A DNA stretch of 64,000 nt from Parus major (GCF_001522545.3 NC_031776.1:27601634-27665633); one strand, 5' to 3'; counted from the first letter of the stretch, positions 1 to 14,917 are shown. Made by a program: numbers and translations. Notes: generated by a model not told the origin, from the sequence alone.

Positions 1-1361
1 ATGCAGATCTCCTCACCACATGCACATTCTCTATCTTTATTCCAACTGGTCAGCTGAAACAGCCTTTCATTAACTGCTCTGTCAACATACCAAGAATTAC
101 AGAAGACCAAGAACATTTCATATGCTTCAAATCCACTTCTCCCACCATGGCATTTAAAAACATGTAGAGCAAACACTTACCATAGACACACTGAGTTCTC
201 CAACCCAGAGAGCAGGTTGGAAACTTACAGATTCCTCCTCATGTGATATTCCCACTGATGTTCTATTTTGAACTCCAGCTTCCTGTTGCAGGATCAAGTT
301 TTTTCTTTAAAAATCTTGAAAAACATTTCCATCTTTCCTTTAGCTGGAAGGTGAAGCTTTATTTACTTTAAGCTAGGCTCTACTTTCCTCACACAGTGAA
401 TGGCATTTACCTGTTCAAACATGGTAAACTGCATCATCCACATGAAGTGAGGCTATCATAGCACTCCTAAAGGCAGTAAATGCAATTCTCAGCTCCACCA
501 GCAACCAGCAGAAGCTAGGAATTAATGTTGTTTGTGTCAATGTAGTTTTTGAAGAAATCAAATCAGAAAATAACCACAGGAAGGTTTTGGGACACCAAAG
601 AAAGTTAGATCAGGCCACTTAGCTGAGCTCAGTGACTTCAGATAAAAGGGGCAGTTCACAGTCCAACTTCACTCTAGGCTGTGACACAAGGGGGGCAGAA
701 GGTGTTCCCCAAAGTATTTTCTTTTATAGACCTGTGAAAATACCTCTCCCAGTGGGGCTCCAGAGGCCTCCTGCAGTACAAATAACCAACTGCCAAGTCA
801 GGCCATTTGCTTTGCTAAAAACAGCCTTCTCCAAAGCATTTTTATGTTACACATTTGTGTATTTTATTCATAAACATCTTAACCTACTGGGAACCAGGGA
901 GGAGAAAGCACTTAGAGAACAAAGTGTGAAGGCCTCCATTTGTTCACAGGACAACTGAGCAGCTATTTAAGAGCTTTGGCATATGGGCTATGATAGAAAC
1001 AGCATTTCATGTGCTTTAGATGAGGAATAGTAATAATGGCATTTTGGTCCTTCTCTTTGGTGGCTTCTCTTTGCTCGAAATATAGAAATCGTTTGATCTT
1101 TGCATGACAAGGAGTTTTGTCAGCAAAAGGGATGTTTTACCAAGTAGGAAACAAATCTCTGATTCCTTAGAAGCCTGGGAGTGCTAAATCAGTGTTTGTT
1201 AGCCTCACAGCCATCACCTCAGCAGTGCCAGGTTACTCTATCAGTCAGGCTGCCCTGCTCTTTCTTCATAGTGCAACATAGCTGAACCCCATTTCCTAAA
1301 ATACTCCCTGTTAAAGTTTGTGCCTGGAGCACTACCCTAAAGTCTGTTCCTTCCAAAGACT

Positions 1362-1472
1362 CAGCATTTTCTGGTGTCCAGGAACTCATTCAGATTCTTT
1401 CAGGTGGACTCTGACTTCAATGTGTCCTGTGGCAGGGAGTTCCATAATCTAGCCCTGTGCTGAGAAAATATA
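1362..1472 (-). mobile_element. Possible ancient CR1/L3-like remnant
   Basis: TCCTGTGGCAGGGAGTTCCA and the following GTGCTGAGAAAATATATTTT resemble the reverse complement of an old CR1-type 3' region. Highly degraded, so the call is weak. Confidence 0.4.
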
Positions 1473-1514
1473 TTTTAAATCAGTATTGGCTGCTGCCTAT
1501 CTGATAACACTTAT

Positions 1515-1670
1515 AAGAAAAACATAAAAACAAGAAAAAAACCACAAGAAAAACCAACCAAAAAAACCCCACCCAAAAACAATAAAAAAAAAATCTCACC
1601 CCCCCAAAAAAAACCCCCAAAAACAAAAAAAAAAAAACAAACTGCAAACCAAAACAAAACCAAATGAAAA
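1515..1670. repeat. A/C mosaic low-complexity tract
   Basis: A- and C-runs only, such as CCAACCAAAAAAACCCCACC and CACCCCCCCAAAAAAAACCC. On the other strand it is a G/T mosaic. The same texture returns at 50340-50420. Confidence 0.85.
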
Positions 1671-3244
1671 CCCAGAGGAATAATTTGTGCAAGGCTGAAT
1701 TTTGTTTCTTAGAAAAATACCCTATACCTTTCTTCATCTTCCCTCCAAGGAAAGCTAAAGGATGCCTAGAATCTGAGTGCAGGGTGAGAACTAAATGAGA
1801 AAAGTTCCTTTTTTGTGTTTGCAAAGTAATGGGTAAATAACAGTGGTTGTGTCCTTTATTTGTTTTACTTACACAATGAACACATCCTCCTGCTGCTGGC
1901 ATCTTACAGCACCAGAGGAGACAGGTCTAAAGTACAACTTAAAAAAGTTTAATTGCTTGCCATAGCTCCCAGGCATGGAGATAGGATAAACTCTCTCAAA
2001 TTCCTGCCGGCAACCTCTCATATAGAGGAGAGGAGACCTCATTTAACAGTGCCCTCTCGTGCCTGATGGAATAAAGCACCTGGTTACAGACCAAGTGCTT
2101 GGCTCCATGTGGGGTGTTGCATCCACGGGATGCTTTGGAGAAGAGGATGTAGGGCAGCATTCAAGTGAGCAGTTTCCATTATGGAGAGAAAATGAATTAA
2201 CTATACTCTAAATAAAATCATTCCCTCTCTAGACCACTTTTAAAGCAGCAACTACTGCTAGTGAGGCTGGCACAATACCATCAGCATAGTCACAGCCAAA
2301 TTTTCATTCCTAGAGTTAGATCTTCTCCTCCATCTCCAAAGTAAGGGCTCCTTTTGCTAGGGAAGAACAGGACTCTGTTTCCAAGGAGAGGGAAAATAGA
2401 TGGGAAGCAGCTGGCTCCGTCTCATGTTCACCCTTGAGCTAAGCACAGGATAACTTCAGAGCATCCCTGAACTTTCAGGCTTAAAATGACTGATCACAAA
2501 AATGAGAACCAGCCCAGAGACACACACATAGTACTGAAAAGAAATGCAACTCCTTTTTTTCCCCTGTCTGATCTTTCTCTGTTCTTCTTCCTGGTCATTT
2601 CCCACATATGCTTATCCCACGTGCTTAGTGTAAAATACACTGTATCTGCTTGTACTCACAACACAGCTCTTCTAGCACAGTGTCACTCCGAATTGGAGTT
2701 CCAGGGGCAGTTTCTTAATACCAGTTATGCTCTTCCTTTCACTTGTGCTAGGAAAAGTGTAATTTAAAAATATATTGTCTTCCTTACAGCAAAGAATCTG
2801 CAGACATAAAAGTTGTCATCTCTTTTCAGTCCTGCAGTGAAACATTGGGTATTCAAGTAATTTCTGATCAGAACAACAACTTTTGTCATGGGCTGCTTTA
2901 TGCCTTTGCAGTCCCTATATATTTTGATATAAAATATTTTGATAAGATGTACTTCTGCTTTTTGACAGATAAGCAGGCTAATTCCCTGGGCACCAGTCTA
3001 ACTCAGGCTTTAGTTGTCGTTTATTTGTATTTCTTGATCAGCTACAATTTCAGATTCTAGGTGTTTGGGTTTTGTTTTTTTTTTCTCCTGCAGAGGGGAA
3101 ATTTTTAAGAGATCTTTAGTGTATGAATAATCTCAGCCTACATGAGCATTCTTGCAGCAGGCTTTCAGGGCATTTACAGCTCACTCCCTTCTATACAACT
3201 CCTAATTTTCTTGAAACCTGTAGCAGGTCAATTATCTTGTCGTT

Positions 3245-3258
3245 CCCCCCCCCCCCCC
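3245..3258. repeat. C14 homopolymer
   Basis: Fourteen consecutive C in AT-rich DNA; the length is prone to sequencing error. Confidence 0.95.
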
Positions 3259-6200
3259 ACCTTTCTTCTGTCACATTAGCTCAAAATCAGGCAATGAGTT
3301 CAAAAGCTATTAAAGGGACACAGACAGATACCAAGATCATATAAGTCTCATTTCCTTAATAAAGTAAATTAACATTTCAGATGGTGTCTGGTTCTCATTG
3401 CTCACAGTCTAGACAAAACAGGCATACACAGGACAGACAGGGCATTAGAGCTGAAATTTATTTTTATTACATTTTCACAGAAAAGAAATTACAAGTTAAC
3501 AATAAGAATAATTTTTGGGAACAGATCAAGAGAATGGCTACAGAAGTAGCAGCTTCATGTCTATATTCCCAGATTTATTTCAGGAGAGGAAAATAATGAT
3601 CAAAAGTCAGGAGTGTCTAAATGGAGCTCTCATTAGATGGGTACCCACTGCAAAGGTTGTCAAAGCCATTTTGATTTTTAGAAGCAATGTCTAAACTGGT
3701 TTTTTATGGATATCCAGTGTTCCCACTGGTTCCAGATGATGATGAAGAAATTCATACAAAGACATTAAAAAAAAAATTATATATAAAAGTTGGAAATAGA
3801 CATTAGGTGTACGTGTGGTCGCAGGACATGAGCAGTAACCTACAAATTAATGCTGAGTTTGAAATGGAAAAAGAAAAAAGAGGGAGAAAAGCAGACAAAG
3901 GGGTAGCTTTGAAGTACAGTCCAATGTCACAGCTGAAGGACTCCATCATCAGAAATCAAAAGAGGACGTAGATGGATATTGCTTTATAAGTGCCCATAAA
4001 AACTGGATGTGCAGTAAGACAGCTGTAACAAGCTGAATGCTGTGAGTTAATCCATACTTTTTTCACAAGAGCACTGAAGCTAATCCATACTGGCATTAGG
4101 CTCAGTAATTACTCAGTGCAGGTGCATACATTTGTTCTGCCTGCAGCCAGCTTTGATGCTGCTCCAGCACAAGCTGTTAGCTGGGAAGGACAGCAGCTGT
4201 GGGTACGTATTCTGTACCTGGCATTCATTAAGGCATCCAGTGCACAGATCCCTGCCAGGACTCAACTCTGCTCAAAGTGTGCAACTTGTGGATTTTGTTT
4301 CTGGAAGTGCTTTGGATACAGAAAGCTGTGACTAATGCTCTCTTATTCCATCATGATTAACAAAATATTAGAGTCTTTTAAAAATTATGCTGTGGCTGTA
4401 GGAATTATTTTGCCTCTAGGTGTACATGTATAACTATACATAGGTATATGTGTGCCACTGTCTTTAGCATGAAGGAAATATTTAGTTGTTGAGCAGAGGA
4501 CTAGGATCTTTCCAAGCCTTAATCTGGAAAAAGGTGTCTAGTTTGCCTCTCTGATCTCCAAAACAGACTAAGATGCCATTGCACTGCAGATGTCAACTCT
4601 GATCATTGTTTTCAAAAGCAGTTCTTTTGAATGAGCTTGAAGTATTTAAAGATTGATGGCTGTGACAGCTCAAAAAGCTAAATATGTTTTTGGTGAACTG
4701 CAGAATAAAGGAGAGGAGCAGAGTGGAGCAGAAATATCATAACCAGCAGATTTTTCCAACAAACCTTTCAAGCTTTTCCCGAATTTTCAAACTAAGAACA
4801 GCTTGCTTACATCCCCAGATCTTTGGTGTCATTTCATCAGAATCGATGTCTCTATTGGAGTATTGCAGAATGTCTACCTTAAAGAAGAAGAAAAACAAGC
4901 CATGAAAAGTGAGATCCAGATGAATTATGGTAATATCTAGCTGTTTATCAGTTTGCTCTCTGCAAGAGATGAGTCAGTGTTCCTCCCACACTTCTTACCA
5001 ACTTCTACATGGAAAGTGTCTCTCAAAAAACACCTTGATAATTTTATGAGTGGGGTGTAGGTTTTTTAAAGTCTAGATGTATTTCTGGTACATCTTGGTT
5101 ATTCTTAAATCAGACTTACCTTATTCTTATTGCTCAGACTTATCTCCCCAGTGGTGCTGATTTAGTACCTTCATGGGGCACCTCAGAAGTGATGAGGGTT
5201 TCAGCAGAAAGAACAACCTTTCTGATCAGCTACACTTTCCAGACAGGGGTGAGAAGCATAGAAGAGGAACAGATGTTTCCAGATGTGAATAGAAAGTGTT
5301 GGTCTCCAGACATTCCAATTCCCAATGCTTTCATATACATTAAAAAAAGTCAGTTGCAATTTTACCCCTTAAAGGAGAGGCTTCCTACCAGCTGTCTTTC
5401 TCTGCACACATGCAAGTTGGAAACCATGCTCACTTCAGTTGGAATACTGCATTCATTACTTCCTAAACATCCAAGAGGCTGGGGTTACAAACAACCAAAA
5501 AATGACTCCAAAATCCACTCCCAAAATAAACTGCAGAAAAGCCCTCAGCCTGTATGTTTTCCTGCCAGAGTTGAATTTTTAACTGGAGCTGTCTGACGTG
5601 TTTGCACGTTTCACATATTGCTTTTATCCCAGAGTGCGGGTTCATTAGGAACAGAAACGTGTCTCTCATGTGAGTTGGAGATGGGAAATTAGAGGCAGCC
5701 TAGTCACATCAAAGGGAAATGTTTTCACCACAGCTATGGAACTCAAGAAACATTTTAATTTCTTTACCACAGTCTTACAATGTAATCTGATTTGGGCAGC
5801 TTTCTGTATCTCAACCTCCCTGCTTTTAAATAGAGGGTCTAATAATAATTACACATATTCTTTGTCTATTTGTACTAGACTGTCAGGATTTTGTCTCTAT
5901 ACATATCCCTCATCTTCTAAAACAAGAATCTAGTTTTCAGTCTTTTAGCCTCATAACAATAGAAATAATTATATTGACTGCACAGAAAAATGGCCATAAT
6001 TAATTAAGAGAATGCGCTAGAATCTGAGACTCAGATCAGACTCCTGTTCATCAGTAGAGGCATTCAAGTGCTAAATGATTTGCAATAAAACTTGTCATTA
6101 AAGCTCCAACAGTTTTTTTAGTGCAAGAGACTTTTTTCTCCAAGTACATTTCAAATAATTTGCTATATTTCTAAAGAACTGAGCCCATGAATGAACTAGT

Positions 6201-9200
6201 TATTCATGGAAATATGGCTGTAAGGGAATCTCATTAAGGCAAATGTAATGATAGGTTAAAAACAATTAACCAAAGAGATCTAAAACCAGATCCTTAGCAA
6301 AAAGAAAAATATATGCTTACATTATAGTTTGAAAACAGCCTAAGTATGGACAGATTGACTGTTGTTAACACACCTCTGCCTGGGGATTTTGGTGGACAAT
6401 AGCTACTGGAAGGCCCCTTTCCTCTGTACACATAATCTTTGTCTGAGGTATCAGCTTTGTCCAGAATTAATTTGGCTTCAATAAAGCTGAATAGCAAATG
6501 TTAGCATTTTAATGCATGTAACATCATCTCCTTTTAATGTGTCTATGCACCTGTGCAGTCCAGAGAGAAGGTAATGAGAAAGGGACAGTAGGATTGTGAA
6601 ACTGTATCAATGTGTATTGTGTCAAAGGATGTCAAGTGCTTGACTGCCAGTACTGAACTATGGAATATCAACTGAAACCTGGAGGAAATTTATTTACAAC
6701 TGAGCAAACTGGAGGTGATGCCACTAGTCCTCAAAATGACCTTTACACTTTGATGAGAAATTATCCCGTCTCCCATGATCCCAAATATGCCTTGGGTTGG
6801 AGACACCCAAGGGCATTATATCTGCACTACTGTTTTAATTGGAGTTGATGTTTCCAAAGAAACAACATACCTTCTGCCTGCCAGAGCTAACAGGAATCTT
6901 TTGTAGGTCCAGGCATGCTTAAACTGAAAAAAAAGGCAGTCTAGCAACTGATTTTTGGAAATAAAAGTGGAGAGGAGAAGCCCAAAAGTGATAGAATATA
7001 AATTGTGAGGACACCTAACTGTGAAGATGTCCTTCAGGTGTTCCAGTAACTCAGTCATCCTGGAAGTGGGAAGATGGACAATGTCACCAGCCTGGTGTCT
7101 GCCGCTGTCGATTGTGCAGGTTTCTTCCTCTTTTATCTACGAAAGAGATTTTCTGCCTGTTTCCTTTGATTCTGTCTCTCTCCCTCACTCTCTCTCTCTC
7201 ACATCTGTTTTAGTCCCAGTCTGATCTTCACTGCCATTCATTGTCACTGTAATAAGTTGGGCCCAAGCCCCTTCCTTGAGAAATGAGGGAAGCAATGCTA
7301 TTCCTAGATGTGTCTGTCTGATAAGACGGGCAGCACTATTTTGCCTTGCACCTTTAAAGCACTCATTTGTGCTTAAATGACTCCAGATGATCAGAATTAA
7401 CCAGGAGAGCTACAAAGCTCCAAAGGTCATATAACAAAGCAAGTTTTTGCTGTATGTATGCCTCACAAAACTTACAGACTTCACTGTGCTCTGAGCTCTT
7501 CAGGAGAGCTGCACATCCAGTTTAATGATGCCAGCAGCAGGTTCAGCATTAGAACTCAGTGGTGAAGGAGGAATGCCAGGGTAGCTCCAGCTGAATTTCT
7601 GTGGAAATATTTCCTGAGAGATCAGGGCTATTACAGTCACTGTTTCCATCTTCTACAGATATCTAGGGTTTATTTTAAGCTTTCACTGAAACATAGAAAT
7701 TATTTGCAAGGAAAATAAAAAGGACAAAAGCATGATTTCTTCCAAAAGTGTTTGGTACATTCAAGGCTCAGATAGAAGGTTGCTGACAGAATTCCACTGC
7801 CATGCAAACAATATAATCACATATGGGAAAAGCTCTTATGAAAAATCCTGCTGAAAAATGTTTAGTAAGAAGTTTAATAGCAATTCCTTGCTCAGCCTAA
7901 TTAGAAAATGGGAAAATGGGAACACATTGGAACCAAAGAATATTACAATTTATATGAGAATATAGAAATTTATTATCAATTATGGATGGAGTAGGAAGAT
8001 CAGAATTAGCAAGCTTAGCTAACATGTCCTGTCAGCTATTAGTTTCTCTGTTAAATAGTGATAGGACTGAATAATAAGCAGGTCCTGATCTTAAAACTGA
8101 GATGCAGAGTTCCATCACAGGCTCAGAGCTGAGATACTTAGATTGATTACTAATACCCAGACTTTTACAAGCATTTTTTAGGGAACTTGGCTTGGAGGGT
8201 CCCTGCAAATTAGATCTATGATTTATAATGAACTACCCACTGACATTCAGATTCCATTATGGTAAGAGTTTGTTTTCTCCAGTGGATAACCAAGGAAGCG
8301 TCCTATCCTGGTAAGGGTTGCACTGGAAGGAAGATGGGAGTAGACTCATATACAATGTGGTATTTCAAGAAGTATGGCAGGAAGGGAGAGGCTTTAATAT
8401 ATAAGCATAAAGCCACAAAGATTAGACCAAGAAATGCAAAACTGCTCCAGAGGAGAAAAGCCCAGTCTGTCAGTGTTATTCAGTGTAATAACGCACAGAA
8501 GGAACACATTAATTGAAACCTTGATTCAATTGTCAATACTCACAAGAGGTGGATGGGAACAACAAGCCTAGTTAATGTCCCCTTAAACTGCCAGAATAAC
8601 TTCTTTAAAACCCTGCAAACCCACAAACACTAAATCCCTGGTGACTTGGCATACTACACCGCCAGGCTGTCTGAGCACAGGCTGAGAATGATCAATTACA
8701 AGCCTTGTGACTCAAGTAATGAATCTTGTCTCAAGCCTGTAAAGTAAACTTCAAAAGGAGAAGGGTTCTTTTGCTAAGTTTTGGAGCCCTGAACGATTTT
8801 TCAACAAAACCCAGGCACTCTAAAATGACTTTCATTTGCAGTCCTCCCAGGTCTCGGTGAAAGGGAAACCAGACCTTGGGTGCATTTCGAGTGTTCCTGT
8901 TTATAAGGTGAAAAAGCTGCTGCTCAGTTACTTCAGCAGAGGGGATCCAGCTGAAGGAGCCAACTGGGGGGAAATTTCTAGGCTTTTAGAAGTTGTTTCT
9001 GGAATTTAGGAGCAAAATGTTTCTAATTGTGGCTTCTGTGGGATGAAATGACTGATGAAGCAGTGTATTTGGAAGATGTGGCCAAATCCAAAGCAACCAC
9101 TTTCTGTAGCACGGCTGGATGACACCAGCTTTTGTTGTAGCCGAGGAAAACAGTGGTTTAGAAATGCCCAGAGCTGTTTACAAAGGAAGAAAACCAGCTT

Positions 9201-12200
9201 CAGATAACTTTTAGAAATGGCCTCTTTTATACTGTCGTGGGCATGAAATGTAGGTATCACTCAAGATCATGCCTGAACACCCTTCAGCAAGAAGGCAATG
9301 AGTACTGCAGGTACAGGACTGCGTCCTGTGTACTTTTGGAACCTTTGGTGGAAGTTTCCAAGAAGGCCATCAGAATAGATTCAGCAAACATCTCAGTAAT
9401 TTAAAATATTAATGGTGAACATGTGTTGTAACTGCAGCTAATTAAGCATCAATAAAAGAATCTGAGCATAAACAATTACAGAGTCCCTGGAATATTTCCT
9501 AAGCATCACCAACAATAGCAGCTCTGCCATTCACAGACTGAGCCGGCCTGCAGGAATGAGCGGTGTCTGGGTCTTCTCCGTGGGTTTGTGGTGATTCCTG
9601 CTCTTTCCAGAGCCAACTGCTGGGAGAAAGCTCTGCTGCAGTGACTGCGCTCTGAGCTTGGCTCTAGGAGCAGTGATTTCCCAGGGGATGCTCTTAACCC
9701 TTTTGTAAGGATTAGGGCTGGATTATGATGGCAAAAGTGGAATAAAGACAGCGATAGCATGGGAAGGAGTATTTGATGTGTGTTCACCCAACACAGGGTA
9801 TGAATGGGCAGGGTTGTGACATTGTGACTGCAGGTGTGATTACCACTTGCAGAGGGAAGGTTGGTTGTGACTCTCAGGGGCTTCCTAACAGCACAGCAGT
9901 GATTGCAGGACCCTGTTCAGGAATGCTCCTGGGAAGAAGTAGCAAGCTTGAACAGGCAGATGCCTATATCTGCTCAGTATATGATACCCTGAGCAAACTG
10001 GATTGATGACAGATAGTGTTTTTAAAATAAAAATAGAGAGTACTTTTGAAAAAAAATCACTTAAATGTCTGATCTGAGCCTCTTGTTTCTCAGCCAATGA
10101 CTGCTATTAGTCACTTAAACTCTTGTTTCAGTGCTTACAAGGTGGCTCCACTGCTCTCCCATAAACCATAACTGAGGATTATGGTTTAAAAGATGGACAA
10201 GGTGTCAACATTCCCATGTGTTTGGTGTTACAGAGGTAAGGTGAAAATCAGTAGTCCTTGAGTGTCATGTTCTTGCCCAGGGGCCTGTGTGGGACATAAA
10301 AATACCATGCTGAAAACTCTGGAAATGAAACTTTGGTTGGAGGCAACACTTGTGCTGGAGAGAGCTCAGTGTCATGGTGAACTGCTGCACCTCTGCAGAT
10401 TGGGAGAGAAGGGGGATGAAGGATCAGGGAATATATGGAAACATCTTCTCAGTGTTGTCTGTCTGAAGCCCTGGGGAGTAGAGCAGAGTACGTGGCCCAG
10501 GTTTGCTTGTGTTTCATGGAAAGGGGGTGCTGGAGCAAAGGTGATGTTGGGATGATCTTACCACTGAGACTAACTGGAAGAGAACCAGAAACTGATGTTA
10601 AAGTTATTTATATTCTAGGTTATGCCAAGAAAAATATTTTACACTTAGCTTAATATCATAATTGCAAGTCCAAAACCATCACTGCTAGCTTCTAAATACA
10701 GAATAGAATCTGGGAGGAGGCAGTAAGAAAATATATGTTTTGGCTTCATGATTGCAGCAGAGAAAAAGCCAGAATTCATCATGGGCTTGAACAAAACCAG
10801 AAGTCTTAAAAGGAATAATACTTCTAAGTGGTCTTCAGACATTCAAATGCCTAAAGAGCCTATAAACCACATAATGTTAGCTGTAACACAGATGGCCACT
10901 ACACTTTGAGCTGTTTAAGCTGCTCTTTATGCAGTCAGTGAAGCACCGATTTTACACTTTTGGAACAGAGTGTAAAAACTTCAGTAATGGATATTCCCAT
11001 GAATACAAAAGGGAGATTTTCAGCATGTGCCCCTGCCTCTGAACTTGCAATACTACTGGTGTCACTTCATGACTGGGGTCATTCCATGCCTGTGCACTGT
11101 GACTCCAGTCTTGTGTGGGGCCACAAGGACAAGTGGAGAACCTTTGGATGATTCTCTCCATTCTGTGCCCTCATCAACAGAAGATGTCTGTGAAAGCATT
11201 GGGCTTTCAGTTCAGCTTGATGTTTAGTCTTCAAATAGTGCAACCACTGATGATGCATTTAGGTACAACCACAGGATCTGTGTAAATCTGAATTTCATGG
11301 TTGACACATCTTGCTCACATACAATTTCATCCCTGAAAAAAGATCTCCATGTAACTGTGGCATTTCCACCAAGCGATGGGAGGGAAAGCAGAGGGGACTG
11401 CTTACAGTGAGGCACCTTTCCCTTACCTCACTGCAGTAAAAGGCAAAAAGCTATAGTGAATACACTTCCCAAGGCTGTTAAAGAACACAGAAACAATCAA
11501 TTTTCACAGATTAGGAGAAATCTGGAGACTAAAGAAACTATTTTCTCCTCTACCAAAAAGATTTCTCAGAAAAAAACAAACTCAGCCTATGCTTATGCTG
11601 AAGAGAGACTTGATCAACTGCAACACGAATCAAAGGCTGGAGGGAAGTTCTCTCCAGGGTCCTGTCTGGTTACAGCTCAAATTGCAAGAACAGTCATGAA
11701 AGTGACAGTGATTCTTGATTTCACCTTAAAGCAGAGGTTAAAGTGAGATCAGCAATAAGACCTCATCTCCTACTTGATTGCTCTGTACCTAAGGCTCTGC
11801 AGGCAAAAGCCCTGACCCGTGTAACTGAACACTCCAGAATATCCCTGCAGCTGGCTGAAGGAGAACCAACTGCAGAACCTTGTTGTGCAAGGAAATTACA
11901 GAAGAAATTCCATGAATTTTCGGGAAGACAGATACTAAAACAAAAAAAATTTGTTACGTATTTTGTGAAATACTGAAATCTAAAATCTCCCTTCCATAGG
12001 TAAGTGAATGATGCTGCCACTTGACCTCTACTGGTGTCCCAGGTAACTTATCAGCATACACAGATGCAATACTGGCTTTACTTCAGCAAATAAGGCAGCT
12101 TTTGTTCCTCGAGAAGTTTTTGATGGAATTGGACACAGCAGTAAGAGAGCAATCTTTTGTGTTAGCAGGGAGCCACTACCATTCCCGAGTTCTTGGAATG

Positions 12201-12476
12201 GGACACTGGATTATAGGCACTCCTTGCTCAAGAAATCAGAGCACAGAATTATATGTGTATTAAACTCAGGTACTTGAGTATTGCCCAATCTTTTCTATGT
12301 TGCACAAGAGAAAGGGTTCATAAAGGGGAAAGAGCTTGATGACATGTTTTAAGAGATCCTTTTCTTTCCACATCACTGGAAGATGCAGATGTCAACTTCA
12401 CAGAATATGATTTGTCAAAATGAAACTCTTGTAACTTCTGTGTTCACAAGAAAAACCTAGATGAGGTTATGTAACA

Positions 12477-12684
12477 TCATGGAACGGCTTTGCCTGGAAG
12501 GGATGGAAAACATCCTACCCTAGGCAGGGACATGTGCCCCTAGAGCAGGTTGTTCAAAGCCTAGAACAGCCTGTTCAGCCTGGCCTCAAACACTTCCAGG
12601 GATGGGGCATCCACAACTTTTGGGGAAACCTCCTCCAGTGCCTCACCAGCATCATAGTGAAGATTTTCTTGGTAGTATCTAATC
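12477..12684 (-). mobile_element. CR1 LINE fragment
   Basis: Contains GGCAGGGACATGTGCCC, CACTTCCAGGGATGGGGCAT and CCAGTGCCTCACCAGCATCA, close to the reverse complement of the CR1 3' region. The 3' terminal repeat is missing or degraded. It includes a small internal duplication around CAGCCTGTTCAGCCTGG. Confidence 0.88.
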
Positions 12685-14651
12685 ATGATCACTGATGTTG
12701 CATTTTGAGCTGTTCAGTCAATCCCTACAACAGAAGAGGTGTTTCACAGCTGAACATGTAACAATGCACATTTATAATGCCCATATATGAGAAATTTTAT
12801 ATTTCATTAAGTTGCCATAGCTCTGATTGACATATGGGAGTACAAAACAAAGGATCATTTAAAACAAGTCTCCTTCCTGTCTCTTCTTCTATGTTTCTCC
12901 TCCTTGGAAGCAGACACACATTTCAAACCTGCTCCTGTGTCATTATGCCCTAGAGTGTTTTCCAGTAGTCATCTCCTGCTTTCATAGATCTGACTTTGTG
13001 AAGGCAAACAGGAAACAAGTAAGATGGTGAAACGTCTCTGTCCACTGAGGTAGAAGTGAATGTAAATTCTCTCAAAACAAGAGCAACATGCTTGGGCAAC
13101 CTGACACCACAACTGCCTTACCATACTGCAATTAGCTTTGGCCAGGAAGAATACCCTCCTTCAAATGGAGAAAGTCTTGGCTGCAAGGAGAAAATTGAAT
13201 GAATTGTCTACTAGTGAATATTCTTCCCATCTTTTTTCAGGTTTGTGAGTTCTAAAGATTAGAATTTATTGTAGCTGATCTTTAGCCCACATCATAATTG
13301 TTTAAAACTTTCTTAGCTTCTACACTGAAACTGCTTGTAAATACTTAATTAAAACCTGTTCACTTTCATACCATCAACCTTATTTTGAATCTGAGCATTA
13401 GTATGGAGAATACTGAGAAATCCAGGCCAAGCCTTAAAAGCATTCTAAATGACTGAAGTCACTATTTAGTCTAACTTTCCTTTTTCAAAGCAGGAGTGCC
13501 AGTTGGCATCTTCTGTAGTGTGTGTTCTCTTCATACCTTTCTATGACTCAGTTACCAGTAACTAAAATAATCACAAAGCTGCTCCCCAGCACAATGCATG
13601 GACAGTGTCCTAACTTTAAAATGTGTCCACCCAAGCAGATAACCATGAGGGATTTTTCTCCTACATAGAAACAGACAACAAGAGTGCCAGGAAGGACGAC
13701 GTTTTCTAGGAAAAAAAATAATAGGCAATTCTGCAGAAAAAGCGGTCTTAAACTCAGGTCTTTATACTGCTGTTCCTTTTCTAAAGGTATTTTCCCTGAA
13801 AAACAGCTCTGAAGCATTGCTGAGAATATAAGAGGCACAGAATGGTAACAATGGTACCTTCCTCTACCTGAAACTTAAACACTTACATTATGCATATTCT
13901 TGAGACTGAGATGCTGAAAAGCCTGTCAGTGAGAACAGCAGACTGGAATCATTCTCTGCTCCATTCCCATTCCTGTGAGAGCAAATTCAGGTGATTCTGT
14001 CCAGACTCTCTGTATTAATGTCCAAGAGATGCTTTGACACCTCAACAACTGTAGAATTTCCCTGCCTTCCTCAGGCTGTATATTCTGGTGCTTTCCTAAC
14101 TGTACTGATTGGCCAGCTTTCAGCTAAAGCCTCATTTGTCTCCTTTGTGTCAGCTCTGCTGCTTCTGTTCCTCAGCCTGTTTCTGCTCTGCGTTTATCCA
14201 CCAGTACTACTATTCCCTTTTACTTTAGATAAAAAAGCAAACATTTGTGAAAAGCATGCTCTGCTTTTCTACATTCTAACAGAATTGTAGAAAGCAATGG
14301 AACTTCGACAATCTTTTTCTTGCCTTTGTCTGGACTCTCCACTTCATCAACTTCTTTCTTAGAGTACAGTGCTCCAAAGAGAAAATATTTTTATCAGTGG
14401 TGAGTAAAAAAAGATTGCTTCATATATTTCATAGGACATATCAAACACTAAAAATCCCATATTGATGGTTGCCTTTGTTTTTAGAATAGAATGATCCTGA
14501 CTTAACAACTGTAACTCTTAGTACTCCTTCCTGCAGAACTGCTCTGTAACTAGCTCCTCCTTGGCCTGTACATGTGGAACCTCTTGCTCATGTACAGCAC
14601 CTTACAATAGTTCTTTGGGGAAGGAAAAAAACCCACAAGTAAACAAGTACA

Positions 14652-14657
14652 TTTAAT
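14652..14657 (-). terminator. CCDC14: Candidate poly(A) signal of CCDC14
   Basis: On the minus strand this reads ATTAAA, the commonest variant of AATAAA, about 260 bases past the stop. It is followed about 15-35 bases on by a G/T-rich stretch (TTGTGGGTTTTTTT), as expected for a downstream element. A canonical AATAAA lies much farther on, at 13270-13265, and could serve a longer 3' UTR. Confidence 0.45.
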
Positions 14658-14917
14658 TTTGCAAGTAAAGAGTATAAAACTAAGTCATAATTAAAAAAGC
14701 CATTTCTATTTTATATAAAAAACCAGTTATTTCAAGTTGTACACATCAAGGATAACAGCACCACAGCCTAATGAAGAACAAATCCTATCCATAATTGAAA
14801 CAGCTAGGAACAAGTTGTTAATACAAGTTGTATACAAATATACATATCAGTACCATACTTAATATACTTCAGAAAAAAATTATCCAAATAGCTATAGCCC
14901 ATTTTGCTTTCTCACAC

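Larger units (their letters stand above)
1..14630. other. Intergenic DNA downstream of CCDC14
   Basis: AT-rich, with many short ORFs that lack family signatures. It holds two CR1-type fragments, a C14 run and an A/C mosaic tract. In mammals MYLK lies on this side on the same strand as CCDC14; no MYLK coding exon is recognisable, although non-coding 5' exons could be present unseen. Confidence 0.7.

Noticed and set aside
5189..5596. 135-codon plus-strand frame
   Set aside because: No family signature, no supporting splice or promoter signals, and composition like its surroundings.
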